A stretch of DNA of 64,000 nt from Takakia lepidozioides. Its lineage: Eukaryota > Streptophyta > Takakiopsida > Takakiales > Takakiaceae. The position numbers and the translations under genes are program-made. Positions 1 to 11,468 of the stretch are shown in pieces. Every line of letters begins with the position of its first letter. Positions within the stretch are counted from its first letter, which is position 1. Location: positions 12,958,001 through 13,022,000 of the forward strand of contig CM060731.1 of NCBI GenBank assembly GCA_030704615.1, read 5' to 3'. The notes under the pieces are model-generated. The model did no database searches. It was not told the DNA's origin and was given only the letters and a program-made list of their open reading frames with translations.

Positions 1-2135
1 GAGAAAAAAAAAACCACGTGCTTCAAATGCGGCAAGAATAGGCATTTGCAGGAAGCGTGAGTGCCCCAATGAAGGATGGCAATACAAAGGAAGAGAAGCA
101 GGGAGGTTCATCGTACAAAGCTTGGATGGTGGACCACCTTGCTTCTTGGAGCCTGAAAGACAGAGATGCCTGCTTCACCAATTCCAAAGCCACCACTCTT
201 CTGACGGATCACCGTGAATGGTTTAAGACCTTCAAAGACATTTGAAGGCATGAGGAGACTGTAGAGGATATTGACGGCATCGAATATCTACTAGCGGACA
301 TTGGCAACATTGCTATTCGGATCAAGGCTGACAACATATGATATGACAACTTGAGCTTGCAAATGTCTTGTGGTCTTGGGAGGAATCTTTTTTCGAACAA
401 CCAAGATGAACATCGCCAAGAAACTGTGGTGATTCCTGCATTCATGATTCCTGATTTGTGTGTAACTTTGTATCTCCAATAAAGAAACGGTTTATCCATA
501 TTGCAGATCATAGTTGAAGTGGAAGAAATCGAAATATTTTTTCAGGTCCAAGGAATATTCAAGCAAGTTCTCTATAACGTTCTAGAATTACACAAGAATT
601 TATTCTCTTTTGGGCAAGCTACAGACATATGCATTGACACAATCTACAACAGTGGAGATTGTCGAATGCTTAACAATGAAATGGAAATTGTTATGCAAAG
701 AATTCAAATGGAGAAATTGTTTTAGCTCATAGTTGAGGTAATTCTTAAGCAAACATTACTAGCAGTGGAAATGCGGAGGCTTCAGATAAAACGAGACAAC
801 CCAATTTAGAGTCGACTACGAAAACAAGAAACGACCTTCAACTTTGAGCTAGCCAACATCAATGTTTATCATTATTAGGGATAGACATGGGAACCCGGAA
901 ATGTTTCTGCCAATGTGTTGGTTGTTGAATCTGAATCTTGGGCGAATCTGGGTCCTTAAGAAAGACATGTCATTGTGTCCAGATCAATCTGAGATCACCC
1001 ACATTGCAGTGCAACATGTCATCCACCTATGTCCACTAGAGTCTGATTTGGATAGATATTTGTCGTGAAGCAACATGCATTTGAGGTGGTTGGTTGGTTC
1101 CCTTGGTATGTCAATGGATTACAATAAACATGGGGTAATTGCATATTTTGTGAATCAAATAGAAAAGATATTTGGAAAGAATTGGAGTGAGAAGAGAAGA
1201 ACGTCAAAGATAAAAATGCAGATATCTTTCATGCCAAAGGTTGGACATCATGAATGTAATTACACTATATCTATGAAGTCAATGATGAGTTAACAACGAA
1301 CATGGCTACAAAAATTTCTTTGATGAAGAGAAAGCGGAAACAAGATGGTGATTTGGAATAATATGGATACCCTCCCTAACAAACTCTTAGATTCGCTACA
1401 TCTTTTGCAAGACCTTTATTATGCCTATGTTGAAAACATGGTTGACTGTTCGTGACCATTTTATATCATCACCTAGAAGTATACCAAATCTGTCAATAAT
1501 AAAAAGAAACAACATGAGTTATCTCATCCTTAAAACTCTGTCTATAATCATGTTCTCTCGTTCAAAAGTCCCATCGTCTTATATAATTCACTTCCACATG
1601 AAGAAATTAAGGTTGTTAGTAAGACTAGCTTTGGAGTCCGTCAAATATGTTCATTTATTTATCTTCTAATACATGGCCCAAGGTATTATCACCAGAAACA
1701 CCTAAAGAATTTTTTCACCTAAACGTTTGCAAGTCAATGAGTTCAAATTCCACTAAAGGTGCATACCACGTTTTGTTCAAAGACAATCACAAATAGCTTT
1801 ATGATTGTGTTTTTCGTAAAGACAAGTCTTTGTTTTCAATTGTTTCAAGAATCTTGAAGCCCAAGTGCTCAATGAAAATGGGACTAAGATCAAGGGAATA
1901 AGAATTGATGGAGGTGGAGAACATAAACGTAGAGAATTCTGTGGATATCTCCAAGAGAAGGGAGTTGCGTATGAAACCGCGGCCCCCTACACACTTGAAC
2001 AGAATGATGTGGTAGAGAGAGAGAATTGAATGATTATCTAGAGTGCACGTGCATAGAATCATTCACAAAATCTTCCAATTGGATTATGGATAGAAGCTAT
2101 GAACACGGCAGTGCATGTTCTAAACGAGTGAGAAA
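1..2135 (+). mobile_element. Decayed Ty1/copia retrotransposon (gag zinc knuckle, protease, integrase remnants)
   Basis: Remnants of a copia gag-pol polyprotein appear in the usual order but in changing frames. A CCHC zinc knuckle of the nucleocapsid starts at about 19 (CFKCGK...H), and a frameshift precedes its last Cys. A protease-like stretch follows at about 120-320 (LLTDHREWFKTFKDI resembles the segment after the copia DSGA site). A diverged pre-integrase region runs to about 1700. At about 1740-2130 there is integrase core: RIDGGGEHKRREFCGYLQ, then APYTLEQNDVVEREN, the copia 'DRGGEY...NGVAERKN' region. No reverse transcriptase, RNase H or LTR is visible. The left end is cut by the window edge. 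Many stops and shifts make this an inactive fossil. Confidence 0.8.
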
Positions 2136-2161
2136 CATTTGTTTGTTGATTACAATGAAGA

Positions 2162-2455
2162 AGTTCATATAATCAGTTAAAGTATACCGATAAATAGAAA
2201 TGGAAATGGTGATTACACATCCAAATTTCATATATCTTCAGAGTTAAATATTAGAATGGCCCATTTAAATTATTGAAATATGCCATTTGAAAAGTTGTAA
2301 GATTTAGCTCTTGTTGGATAAGTTCAAATAATCAAGTGAGGTATGACAATGAATAGAATGGAAATGGTGATCACAAAAGAATGTGATTACAGATCTTAGT
2401 TCCATATCTTTAGAGTTGAATATTGGAATGGCCAATTTGAATTATTAAAATAATC
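2162..2455. repeat. Diverged direct duplication of ~130 bp
   Basis: Two imperfect copies start at about 2162 and 2320. Both begin AAGTTCA(A/T)ATAATCA and share the run 'gaaatggtgat' and an 'agagtt(a/g)aatatt(a/g)gaatgg' stretch. A partial third copy trails to about 2530. No coding potential was recognised. Confidence 0.6.
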
Positions 2456-2459
2456 AGTG

Positions 2460-4250
2460 CACATTTCAACTATTGATAGTGCCACACATTGACAAATCCT
2501 AATTCCATATATCTTCACAGTTCACTTGTCTTCAGCAGATAGAAGAAGTCAGTGATTCAATGTACTATAAAGATGGAGTAGGTGGAGCTATTCCAATGTC
2601 TACTAATCTTGTTTTCTCATGTTCAATTCGTATTCACCGCAAATTTGTCATGCATTTCTCCACATAGGTAAATGAGGTTGATCACGCAATGCTCCTTCCA
2701 ATTTGGCCCCTTCTCTACACCTTCATGCTTTGATGAAGAATCTTTGTCCAAATTAATAGATTTTTGCTCAGTCTTCCCTTTTTTCTTGGTGCTATGACAT
2801 TGGATTTTTTTGAAGTGGCCCATGTTCTTTTCTTTGTGATAATGACATGTGCATTTGATGGTAATTCAAATGTGACTTCTCGTCACATCTTGTCGCGGTT
2901 GACACAATTTCTGGCCTCCTAAATGCGGGAAGCTTGGTCGAGTAATTGAGATACACACTTGTGCCAATGAAGCTAGATTGCCAAGATGCTATTTCATGAG
3001 GGATTTGGCTATAGTGAAGGTCACGCGGGCCTTGGAGAGAGGTCTTCGTGGCTGATGGCTTCACACTACAAAAGAGCTGTAGAGCAAGGTAGAAGGAAAC
3101 CAGTAGCTACAAGAAGGAGGTAAAGAGAGCCGTCGAGAAGCCTTGAACTTAGGTTTTGTATACTAGAGGTGATTTGGGGTCCGCTACTACCATGGCCGAA
3201 ATCTTATGTTCTTTGTCCACTGAGATGGCAAATAAAAAGCGATGACAGGACAAGTTAGGGTGCCGGACAAAGCCATCTTTTGTTCTTTGTCCACTGAGAT
3301 GGAAAATATAAAGCGATGACAGGACAAGTTAGGGTGTCGGACAAAGCCACGTCTGAATGCGTGTAGCGAATAAGACCCAATTTTCAACCAATCACAGAGC
3401 TTATTTATTTGTCCAGTTGCTATCTGGAACCGTCAATGTTTGTTTCATCTCTTATACGTTTGTTGATCTTGAAAACATCATAATTGGAGTATAAAACTTC
3501 AGAACTAGAGGGAGCAAAGTACACTAGAGCCGTAATTTTACGTAGAAAAATAGGGGATGATGTGCAATCCCAACCTAAATGCATATACAAACAGTCTTAG
3601 TAGCTTGTTTTCGTACATTTCTCAAATTATAGTTGTCTCACAACTTATAGCTGGTTCACCTCTTTGTAGTTAGGAACTACCCTGAAACTCTACCATCTGT
3701 GTAATTATTCAAACTTCTTCGCGATACATTCTTTTGTGCTCCTCATGACTGAGAAGCCCATCCTTTTAATCTTGGTAGGTTTAGGGTTGTGGCTTCAGAG
3801 CCTATCCCCCTAATGTTCCATCACAAGGAGATGTGAAATTAATGGAGGTAGGCTTTGAAGATAGCTGACCTATTGCGGAGCCCATCAGTCCTGCGACCTT
3901 CAACTTCAAATATACTCGTAAATATCCTGCCCCAGTCATTCATTTCTTACAGAAGATATACCACACCTAGAGCGGCAGTTGGCACTAGTTAGGGCTATTA
4001 CACATGTGGGATATACCAACGGTTTCTGAGTGATGTCTATATATGAACACGTCATAGACTCCAGTAAATACGCTGTACATGACAGCCGTTGATGTGTGAT
4101 TGCTAGTAATGCAAACTAGTACAGAATTTAGAGAGAATTATGACATTAATGAGGAGGTGGTCTTCTTTGATCAAGACTTTATAAGCTCTCTCTCTCTCTT
4201 TTATTAGGTTTTTAATTTATTGTCTACTTCTTGTCACTTAGGGTTAGAAA
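2460..4250. other. AT-rich intergenic stretch, no gene recognised
   Basis: I see no domain-bearing reading frame on either strand. The stretch holds a 74 bp tandem duplication (annotated separately), a short CT run near 4185-4200 and GATAAA triplications near 4261. Several short open frames have no recognisable protein features and are probably chance. Confidence 0.5.
3205..3352. repeat. 74 bp tandem duplication (two copies)
   Basis: The block beginning 'ttctttgtccactgagatgg' occurs at 3209 and again at 3283, a period of exactly 74 bp. The copies differ at only a few positions, so the duplication is recent relative to its surroundings. Confidence 0.9.
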
Positions 4251-4259
4251 AAATAACTA

Positions 4260-5550
4260 TTAGATAAAGATAAAGATAAAGTTTCTTTAACGTCCAGTGA
4301 ATTAGAGAGAGTTAACATTTTACAAATAGGGAGGGTGATGTAACTTAGTAAAAACTACCATATTCACAAATAACATATTGAGAGCGAATCGGAAGCACAC
4401 ATTTGTCTCAAAAAAATAAAAATAGAACGGACAGCAAACCGCTCACAAATCAGTAATTAAGTAGAGGAGAAAATGACCTCTTTCATAGAAACCTTGCCAT
4501 GAAGTGCCAATCACAAGCTCAAGGGACAGCGCCCAACGGAAGAGGGAAAGATTACCGCACCCGCACAACAATGACCTGGGTGCTCTATCCAAAGAATGAT
4601 CTTGCCAAACCAAGCGAAACTTATGATGTCGGTGATTCCGAAGGATGGGAACACATTTACGGTATATTGAGGTTGACCTGGGAAAATATAGAGGAATGTT
4701 TTATTATGCAGTGTGAAATATGTACCCCAATCCTTTCAAATGTAAAATTAGCCAACTTAGCCATCTTATGAAGTAAATCGCCAGGGTACTACTCCCTGTT
4801 CTTAATTATTTAAAAATAAAAATAAAAAACCAACCCACTAAACGTGTAAATGATAGTGGCGCCTGCATGCGGGGCCTACTGAAAATATTGTGAGAATATA
4901 AGTTAGGTCTGTTGACTGCCTCTGATCTGCATACTGATCCTATCAATTTCAGCTAATTTGGTGACCAATTTGAAACATTCAAAGATTGTCACTGTAAAAA
5001 AGATTGAATATTGAACAAAGCAGCCCATTGAAACAAGTGTGGCTAGCCTTCATGTAAGCAAATGTATTAGTGTAGAGGGTCCAAACTTAGTGAGAGTGAG
5101 TCAATGGGTCACAACGGAGGTGGGATTAGGGTTTGCTTTTGGTAGTTAGTGTACAAGCGTCAAGTGGGAGTAGGAATTTCTGAAGTGACACGTGTGGGAG
5201 GCGACCTGAGAGGGTGTATAAAGTATAAAGGAGGGGAGGGCTCTGCAGCCCTCTCCTTCCCAGCTACTTACTACTGTTACTTAGTGGGGCCCAAAAAAAC
5301 TCGAAAATGACAGGGACCATAACTATCTTAATTAATAGGAAACCACCTTGTCTGAATAAGAAGGTAAATTTGTATGTACAATCAGGGTTATGTAACATTT
5401 ACCCAAGAGCACGGGAGTAGCAGTTTCCATACAGTTACCACATTGCCTTTGTAAAATCTCAGGGAATAGGTGGGGCGGGGGGGAAACTAATATCAAGGGC
5501 TAACACTCAATACTTACAGAGGCAAGTACTATACAAGGTTCACAGTATTT
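4260..5550 (+). repeat. Degenerate ~1.2 kb segment duplicated at 56.6-57.8 kb
   Basis: Several blocks recur in the same order and orientation near 56,610-57,830. They include 'tttctttaacgtccagtgaa' (4282 and 56,630), 'agggagggtga', 'aaaaagattgaat', 'gcccattgaaacaagtgtgg' and a 'cacattgcctttg' block with following 'taacactt...acttacagagg'-type text. Between blocks the copies differ by indels. This copy lies downstream (3') of the minus-strand P450 gene 1, so it may be part of the segmental duplication that multiplied the P450s, or an unrelated old transposon. Confidence 0.65.
5186..5232 (+). promoter_or_regulatory. Promoter-like module: G-box plus TATA box
   Basis: A G-box core (ACACGTGT, about 5187-5194) is followed about 25 bp later by TATAAAGTATAAAG. 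Spacing and composition fit a plant class II promoter reading rightward. No coding gene follows on the plus strand before the convergent 3' end of P450 gene 1, so any product would be non-coding or antisense to that gene. This rests on motifs only. Confidence 0.3.
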
Positions 5551-5559
5551 GGCTTACGA

Positions 5560-6470
5560 GATTGTAGTCATATGCAGAGTCGTGAAAGCCTAGGTGTTCT
5601 TGGCGTGGAATGGTAGATTGGGGAGGGGGCACTGAGTGTTGCGTCCTGAGTGTTCGATCGGGGTTTTAGAGGTGAACAAGCCGAGTAGCTACTTCATATT
5701 TTATGATCATAGAAGTTGCCTTGCATTTCAGGGACATTGGGTTGGTGGACAGTCCTGCTGTGGACAATCTAATGGGATGGGCATGTAAAGCTGCAGTTTG
5801 CGATTGTTTCTACAGATGCTCAGAATCTCATTAGGAACGGGTCATGAATTGACTGATTTACAAGCTCAGCAGTATGTACATCCTTCATACGTCGCAACCT
5901 CGAGCTGTGTAGTAGAAGCTCTCACAGCCTAGGCAGGTTTCATATCTTGCAGCATGACATTGTAACAGAGGGCAAACCAGCGAAACAATACGCTTCTGTA
6001 CAGAGATCAAATCAGTGAGGGAGAGAGCAGTTGTACAGTAGAAGTTAATAAAGATGCGTGGCACAGAGGTGATCAGACCGTAAGTCTTTCCCTAGGCCAG
6101 TCCACCCTTCGCCAAACATTCATGGATCTTAGCATCAGCTTTTTCAAATGACAAGTGCCGCCAACTTCCCGAAGCTTAGAACTGACCGCTTTCACCTATA
6201 GACAACATGTCATTCGGTCTTCGCCATGCAACTGCCAGCTTTCAAACTTTCCGGGGAGACTAATATTGGGTTGTTGTTATCGGAAACCATGCGCGCACGT
6301 TCCACAGGCAATGAAAATTTTGGGAGAGGAAAGAGTATTTACTGAGCGAGGGTCAGGAAGATGGTGAAAACTGGTTCAGGCGTTAATCGAGATTGACATG
6401 TAAGAATCCCAGATCACTGGTATACACTATACACTCATTTAAAGGTAATTCACTAGTGCACATGCAACTG
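5560..6470. other. Intergenic region 3' of P450 gene 1
   Basis: No gene is seen. The last ~170 bp (6310-6480) is homologous to 36,910-37,110 beside P450 gene 2: both carry a GGTTCAGGCGTTAA motif, a 'gagattgacatgtaa' motif and the same approach to the stop codon. It is therefore duplicated 3' UTR or flank. Confidence 0.6.
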
Positions 6471-6477
6471 TTGTATT

Positions 6478-8242
6478 TTAGTACAAATGGAGGGGCAGAC
6501 GAGGATTCGCCACCACCTTCAGCCTCGTAGCCATAGGCATCGTCATACCCTTTCCCTCTGTCATATCTATATCACTGCTACCAGCAGGCAGAGACCAGTC
6601 AAAAGCCTGTAGCAATCGTGAGAGAGATACCATGACGAAGCACTGCCCCAGTGAGGAACCAGGGCACCCTCGCCTGCCCGCACCGAATGGCAAAACTCGA
6701 AACTCTGCTGGGTCTCTCAAATCCACACTTTTGCTGCCATCGATCCACCTCTCTGGTCGAAATTCCTCGGGCCTCTCAAAGACTGCTGGGTTTCGACCCA
6801 AGCCAAACACATTGATCAAGACAGTAGTGTGCTTGGGTATATCGTAGCCAGCGATCTTGCAGGCCTCCATTGACATGCGGGGAAGCAAGAAAGAACCAGC
6901 TGGATGCAGGCGGAAAGTCTCTTTCAGCACTGCCTTGAGATACTGGAACTGATGTATATCGGATTCGTCAACTACGCGCTCCCGCCCACAACAGTGATCA
7001 ATTTCGTCTTGCACTTTACGCTGCACTTCTGGATGTCTCACAAGCTCCGCCAGCGCCCACTCCATAGTCACCGACGAGGTGTCGCTGGCTGCAGCAATCA
7101 TGTCCTGTAGGAATTACAAGAATGAAACGTTAACAAGCTTTGCATCTACCACACAGACGCAAAATGTATGATATGACTAGTACCTATCTTAGGGAAGAAG
7201 TCATGCTTTGCCAAATTCAATATTCCCGCAAACAGTATCTTCCAAGTTGCAGTAGTTCCGATTGGCTATCCTCGTGAATTGCACGTGAAGGAGTGATGGT
7301 TCATACGAAAAGCAAAGCCTCAGTTGTAGCGTCGCTTAAGTGCGGCTCTCCATTCTCCCCAGGCAGGGACAAGAGCACGTCCACGAAGTCATGACATTCA
7401 GCAGTCTCCTTCCTACCCTTCTGGCGGTGGTCTCGAATGACCACGCTCATCGTCGCCTTCATCTTCTTTTGTAACCGTTTCATTTGTCGCACATAGCCTT
7501 GGCAGTCCAAGGCTCGTAACAAGGGAACGTAGTCGCCTATATTAAATACGCCCAGAAGAAAAAACGCTTCATGCAGTATGTCTATGAATACTGCGGATAT
7601 CTCGGATGCCGCTGAGCCCCCGAAGTACCTCGTGCCAAACAGCATCCGTGATATAACATTCGTTACAAAGCTTTCAATTTTCTCCCGCATATGTATTGCA
7701 TGCCCTTGCTTGCAAGCCTGGAAGACCGTCCGGACCATGTCTTGAGCTTCTTCAGTCCTCTCTTTCCGGTAGAGCTCAATACGGTTGGGTGCGAGCAACT
7801 CCTGGACACATAGTTTTCGCATGTCACGCCAGTGGGCGCCATATGGGCTCATAGCTAAGCCCGCACCATTGCCGGCAACGTACTCACATTGTGCCAGTTT
7901 TGGCCTTGAACAGAATACATGGTCTTGATCTTTGAGAAACTCTCTAGCTATTTCAGGACAACTAGTAACAACTGTGGGCACAGAACCAAGACGAAGGTAT
8001 ACGAGAGGTCCATATTCTTTGGTGAACTCCAACATGCGTCGATGGGGGTACTCACCTATCTGAAGTAAGTTCCCCAGTACAGGCCATGGTCGAGGCCCCG
8101 GGGGAAGCTTGAGCTGGCCTCTCCTTAAGAAACTACGACGCAAAAACACCACCACCACTAAAGTCGCTAGCACTGACTGCAGAGGTGCGACCCACTCCCT
8201 CGAAACGCTGAGTCCTGCAAACTGAAAGAGAGAAAAACCCAT
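6478..8242 (-). CDS. Cytochrome P450 monooxygenase, CYP71-clan (gene copy 1)
   Basis: A two-exon gene, complement(join(6478..7104,7307..8242)), 520 aa, with one phase-0 intron of 202 bp (donor GTATGA, acceptor TACAG). Motifs in order: hydrophobic ER anchor at residues ~19-34; proline-rich hinge LPPGPRPWPVLGN (46-58); I-helix AAASDTS (~316-322) with the oxygen-activating Asp-Thr; KETFR, the K-helix ExxR (373-377); PERW (429-432); heme loop PFGAGRRGCPG with Cys459 as the heme ligand. The intron just before the I-helix and the length are typical of A-type plant P450s. The wording resembles flavonoid 3'-hydroxylase-like and related CYP71-clan enzymes, but the substrate cannot be read from sequence. 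All key residues are intact, so the gene is likely functional. Copy 2 lies at 37.6-39.4 kb. The start is the first in-frame ATG ahead of the anchor. Confidence 0.95.
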
Positions 8243-8398
8243 ATCCAGATTGCACCACCCTTCTCAGGATAGTGAGGACAGAGAGAAATGAAATGAAATG
8301 ATATGAAATGGTACTTTATAACGTTGAGAGCTCTAGAGAGAGCGAGCATGAACCAAGTACGAGGAAGGACCCGTCCACAATCAGCCCAGAGAATGAAA

Positions 8399-8406
8399 CT
8401 ATATAG
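8399..8406 (-). promoter_or_regulatory. TATA box of P450 gene 1
   Basis: CTATATAG lies about 157 bp upstream of the gene 1 ATG. The corresponding place in gene 2 also carries a TATATA box (39,473-39,478), followed outward in both copies by similar 'agagtcag'/'agaggtcac' text. The distance implies a 5' UTR of roughly 120 nt. Another TATA-like run (8499-8508) lies further out. Confidence 0.5.
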
Positions 8407-8519
8407 AGTCAGGGGAGAGTGTGTAACAGGTGTAAGGCACAGATGTACACAAGTGACAACATGTTTTGATTTGTTTTCTAAAAGTTTCAAATTTTGGAAT
8501 ATATAAATACCAAGATACC

Positions 8520-9040
8520 ACTAAACTCAGAACTGTCTATCAATAAGCCTAATATAGCCTTCTATTTTGTTTTACTGATTATTAAATGAAAAGGGGACTC
8601 AACTTAGGAGGAGCCTCTCCTGTTGTCGGGGGTGTTGAAGCACAGGGACTTTAGCATTATAAAGAGAACTGCAGGCAACCTTACTAGAGCAACCCACACC
8701 GCTTCCTCTTTCATTCACATCAATGTAAGTACTGAAATCCACAGCCAAGAAATACACGAAGAAAGGCCCCCTGCAACCCTACTACAGTGGCAGATTTGAT
8801 CTCCGACAGGTTTTGGGAGAGGCGGCAAGTTGCCAGGAGACTATGTACAGTATACAAGGTGGTGACTGGTGACGCAGAGGCTGCCTACTATGTACTAATC
8901 AATGCCATACTTTACTTTGCTGCGCTAATGAATGTCATACTTTACTTTACTAATGAATGTCAGGGACCATGAATGAATAAGCCCAAAGTAGTATCTCTAT
9001 ATCCAACTCAGCATCTGACTCAGCGGAAAAAAAAGGTACT
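8520..9040. other. Intergenic, nothing recognised
   Basis: The upstream flank of P450 gene 1. There is a short internal direct repeat near 8909-8957 (two 'tactttactttgct'/'tactttactttact' units). I see no coding, RNA or transposon signature. Confidence 0.4.
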
Positions 9041-9043
9041 TTT

Positions 9044-9240
9044 AAATCATTATATGTATATACCAGTGTTGGGCTGGTTTATAGGTGAGGGACTGGTATA
9101 TATAATGGTATTTTCACTGGTATTAGATACCAGACCTAGTCTGGTCTCATTTGGGAGAATACTTGGTCATATACCAGACCAGGCTGGTATCAGTTTTTCC
9201 ATACCAGCCGCAATACCAGTACTCCCCCATCTTCCTCATT
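9044..9240. repeat. Palindrome-rich TACCAG/CTGGTA repeat
   Basis: Many copies of ATACCAG and its complement CTGGTAT are packed here, several forming short perfect palindromes such as ACCAGACCTAGTCTGGT (~9149-9165). A similar array occupies 63,764-64,000. It is probably the terminal or subterminal region of a non-autonomous DNA transposon. Confidence 0.55.
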
Positions 9241-9323
9241 AACTCTTGTATGTGTGCTTCTTTATGTGTATTTTATTTGTTTTCACTTTATACTTGCTAT
9301 TTGATAAACTTGTACTTCATTGT

Positions 9324-10081
9324 GACTGCGTATCATTTATGACTGTCATAATATTCCCATAGCTGGACATCGGGGTTTTCAGAGAACCTACGTGGCTGTT
9401 AGAAAACAATAGTTCTGGCCAAGAATGAAGAGACAGATCAAAGAGTATGTGGATAGATGTTTTCCATGTCAAGTCTCAAAATCAGAAAGGATACGTCCTC
9501 TTGGATTAGTACAACCACTAAGTGTTCCCAGTGGAAACTGGAATCGATAAGTATGGATTTTATAGTGGCACTGCCACAGACCATAAATGGACATAATAGC
9601 ATCATGGTGGTTGTTGATAGACTGTCCAAGACAACACACTTGATTCCCACAAAAATGACAGCCACACTGCCCCTGAGGTGGTTACCTCGTGAGATCCGAA
9701 AGATTTCTTTCATGAACAGTGAAGCCACCTCAGGGGCAGTGACTGTCATTTTGGTGGGAATCAAGTGTGTTGTCTTGGACAGTCTATCAGCAACCACCAC
9801 GATGCTATTATTTCCATTTCTGGTCCGTGGCAGTGCCACTATAAAATCCATACTTATCGATTCCCAGTTTCCACTGGGAACACTTAGTGGTTGTAATAAT
9901 CCAGGAGGACGTATCCTTTCTGATTTTGAGACTTGACATGGAAAACATCTATCCACATACTCTTTGATCTGTCTCTTCATTCCTAGCCAGAAATATTGTT
10001 TTCTAACGGCCACATAGGTTCTCTGAAAACCCTGATGTCCAGCTATGGGAATATTATGACAGTCATAAATGATACGCAGTC
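9324..10081. repeat. ~358 bp inverted repeat of gypsy integrase sequence (hairpin)
   Basis: The left arm, 9324-9681, reads gypsy integrase on the plus strand (zinc-binding region, then [10 protein letters not shown]). The right arm, 9725-10081, is its near-perfect reverse complement, with the sum of paired coordinates staying at about 19,405-19,406. The loop is 43 nt and continues the minus-strand integrase. A transcript in either direction would fold into a stem of roughly 358 bp. Confidence 0.9.
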
Positions 10082-11468
10082 GCAAATCCTGTAAAGAGGG
10101 AATGCACATACGCATGTGATAATATAATATCCCATCACGCAACAAGTATGGACGGTACTTGTCAATCTCATCAGCGGTCTGACGGTCATGCAAGAGGCTT
10201 TGATATGGTGCTTTGAAAAACACATCATCAGCATAATGATTCTTCACATCATCAATCATAGAGCTTTTCACAAATGACACCGCATTGACCATCGGCCTTC
10301 TAGAGAGTGCATCTGCCAGTACATTCTCTTTTCCCTTCACATACCGCAGATCATAATGAAACTGCTGAAGGAATTTAACCCATCGAATATGAGGACGACT
10401 CAAATTGGGTTGTGTACTGAGATATTTTAAACTCTCATGATCCGTTTCAATTGTAAAGTCCACAGGAAGCAAGTAGTGCCTCCATATCTTCAGTGCGTGA
10501 ATCATAGCCAAAAGTTCTTTTTCATGAACAGGATAATTCTGTTCAGCTGGACTGAGCTTTCTGGACTCATAGGCAATAACCTGACCACTTTGCATCAATA
10601 CTGCTCCAATAGCGAGGTCACTCGCATCAGTGCAAAGCACTATCTCATTCCTGGTAGGATCAATTAGCTTCAAGACTGGAGCATGAGTCAATGCAAACTT
10701 TAGCTTGTCAAAGCTAACAACACAATCTGGAGTCCAAGCTTCATTCCAATCTTTAGAAGTAAAGTTCTTTAGTAGATCAGTCATCGGGGCTACAATGCGA
10801 GAGAATGATTTGACAAAGTTTTGCATAAAGCTAGCAAACCCAACAAAGTTTCTGACTTCTGTTTTATCTTTGGGTTTGGGCCATTTGGCCACAGCCTGAA
10901 TCTTCTTTGAATCAATGGACACTCCATCCTTTGAGATATGAAATCCCAAATAGTCCAACATGATCTACAAAGAACTCACATTTACTCTTCTTTGCAAACA
11001 GATGATTCTGCCTTAAGATATCCAAGACCATTCTCAGATGTTGTTCATGCTCTTCTTCTGTTTTAGAAAATACAAGGATGTCATCCATGAAGACAAGAAC
11101 CATCTTGCCAAGGTATTTTCGAAACAGAGAGTTCATCAAGTGCATGAACGTAGCCGGAGCATTGGTAAGTCCAAATGACATTACCGTATATTCATAATGG
11201 CCAAAGCGTGATCGGAATCCAGTCTTAGGAATATCTGTATCCTTAATTCGTATCTGGTGGTAACCTGATCGGAGATCAAGTTTGGAAAAGACCTTACTCG
11301 CATATAGGTGATCAAAGATATCATCAATGCGTGGAAGTGGATAATTTATTCTTGATTGTCATTTTGTTCATCCACCTATAGTCCACACACAGCCCTAATC
11401 CACCATCTTTTTTCTTTCTGAACATGACTGGAGCGCCCCAATGGGATTTTCGTGAACATCTTGTTAAG
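9725..11468 (-). mobile_element. Ty3/gypsy chromovirus relic, copy 2 (reverse transcriptase, RNase H, integrase)
   Basis: Read on the minus strand. The reverse transcriptase comes first: [15 protein letters not shown] near 11,440, [15 protein letters not shown] near 11,280, catalytic [10 protein letters not shown] near 11,090. RNase H follows (TDASD, HEKELLA, TDHESL, ADALSRRP, about 10,660-10,280). Then comes the integrase zinc-binding region (GHQGF...CFPCQ) and the start of its DDE core (SMDFIVALP). Frameshifts and stops lie before the catalytic RT box, but from about 10,960 downward there is one long frame through RNase H and integrase. The integrase then runs into its own inverted copy. 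Gag and protease are missing. It is inactive as an element. Confidence 0.92.

Noticed and set aside
9457-9936. Plus-strand integrase frame as a separate gypsy element
   Set aside because: The reading is explained by the inverted arm of the hairpin followed by antisense of the other arm. There is no independent element.
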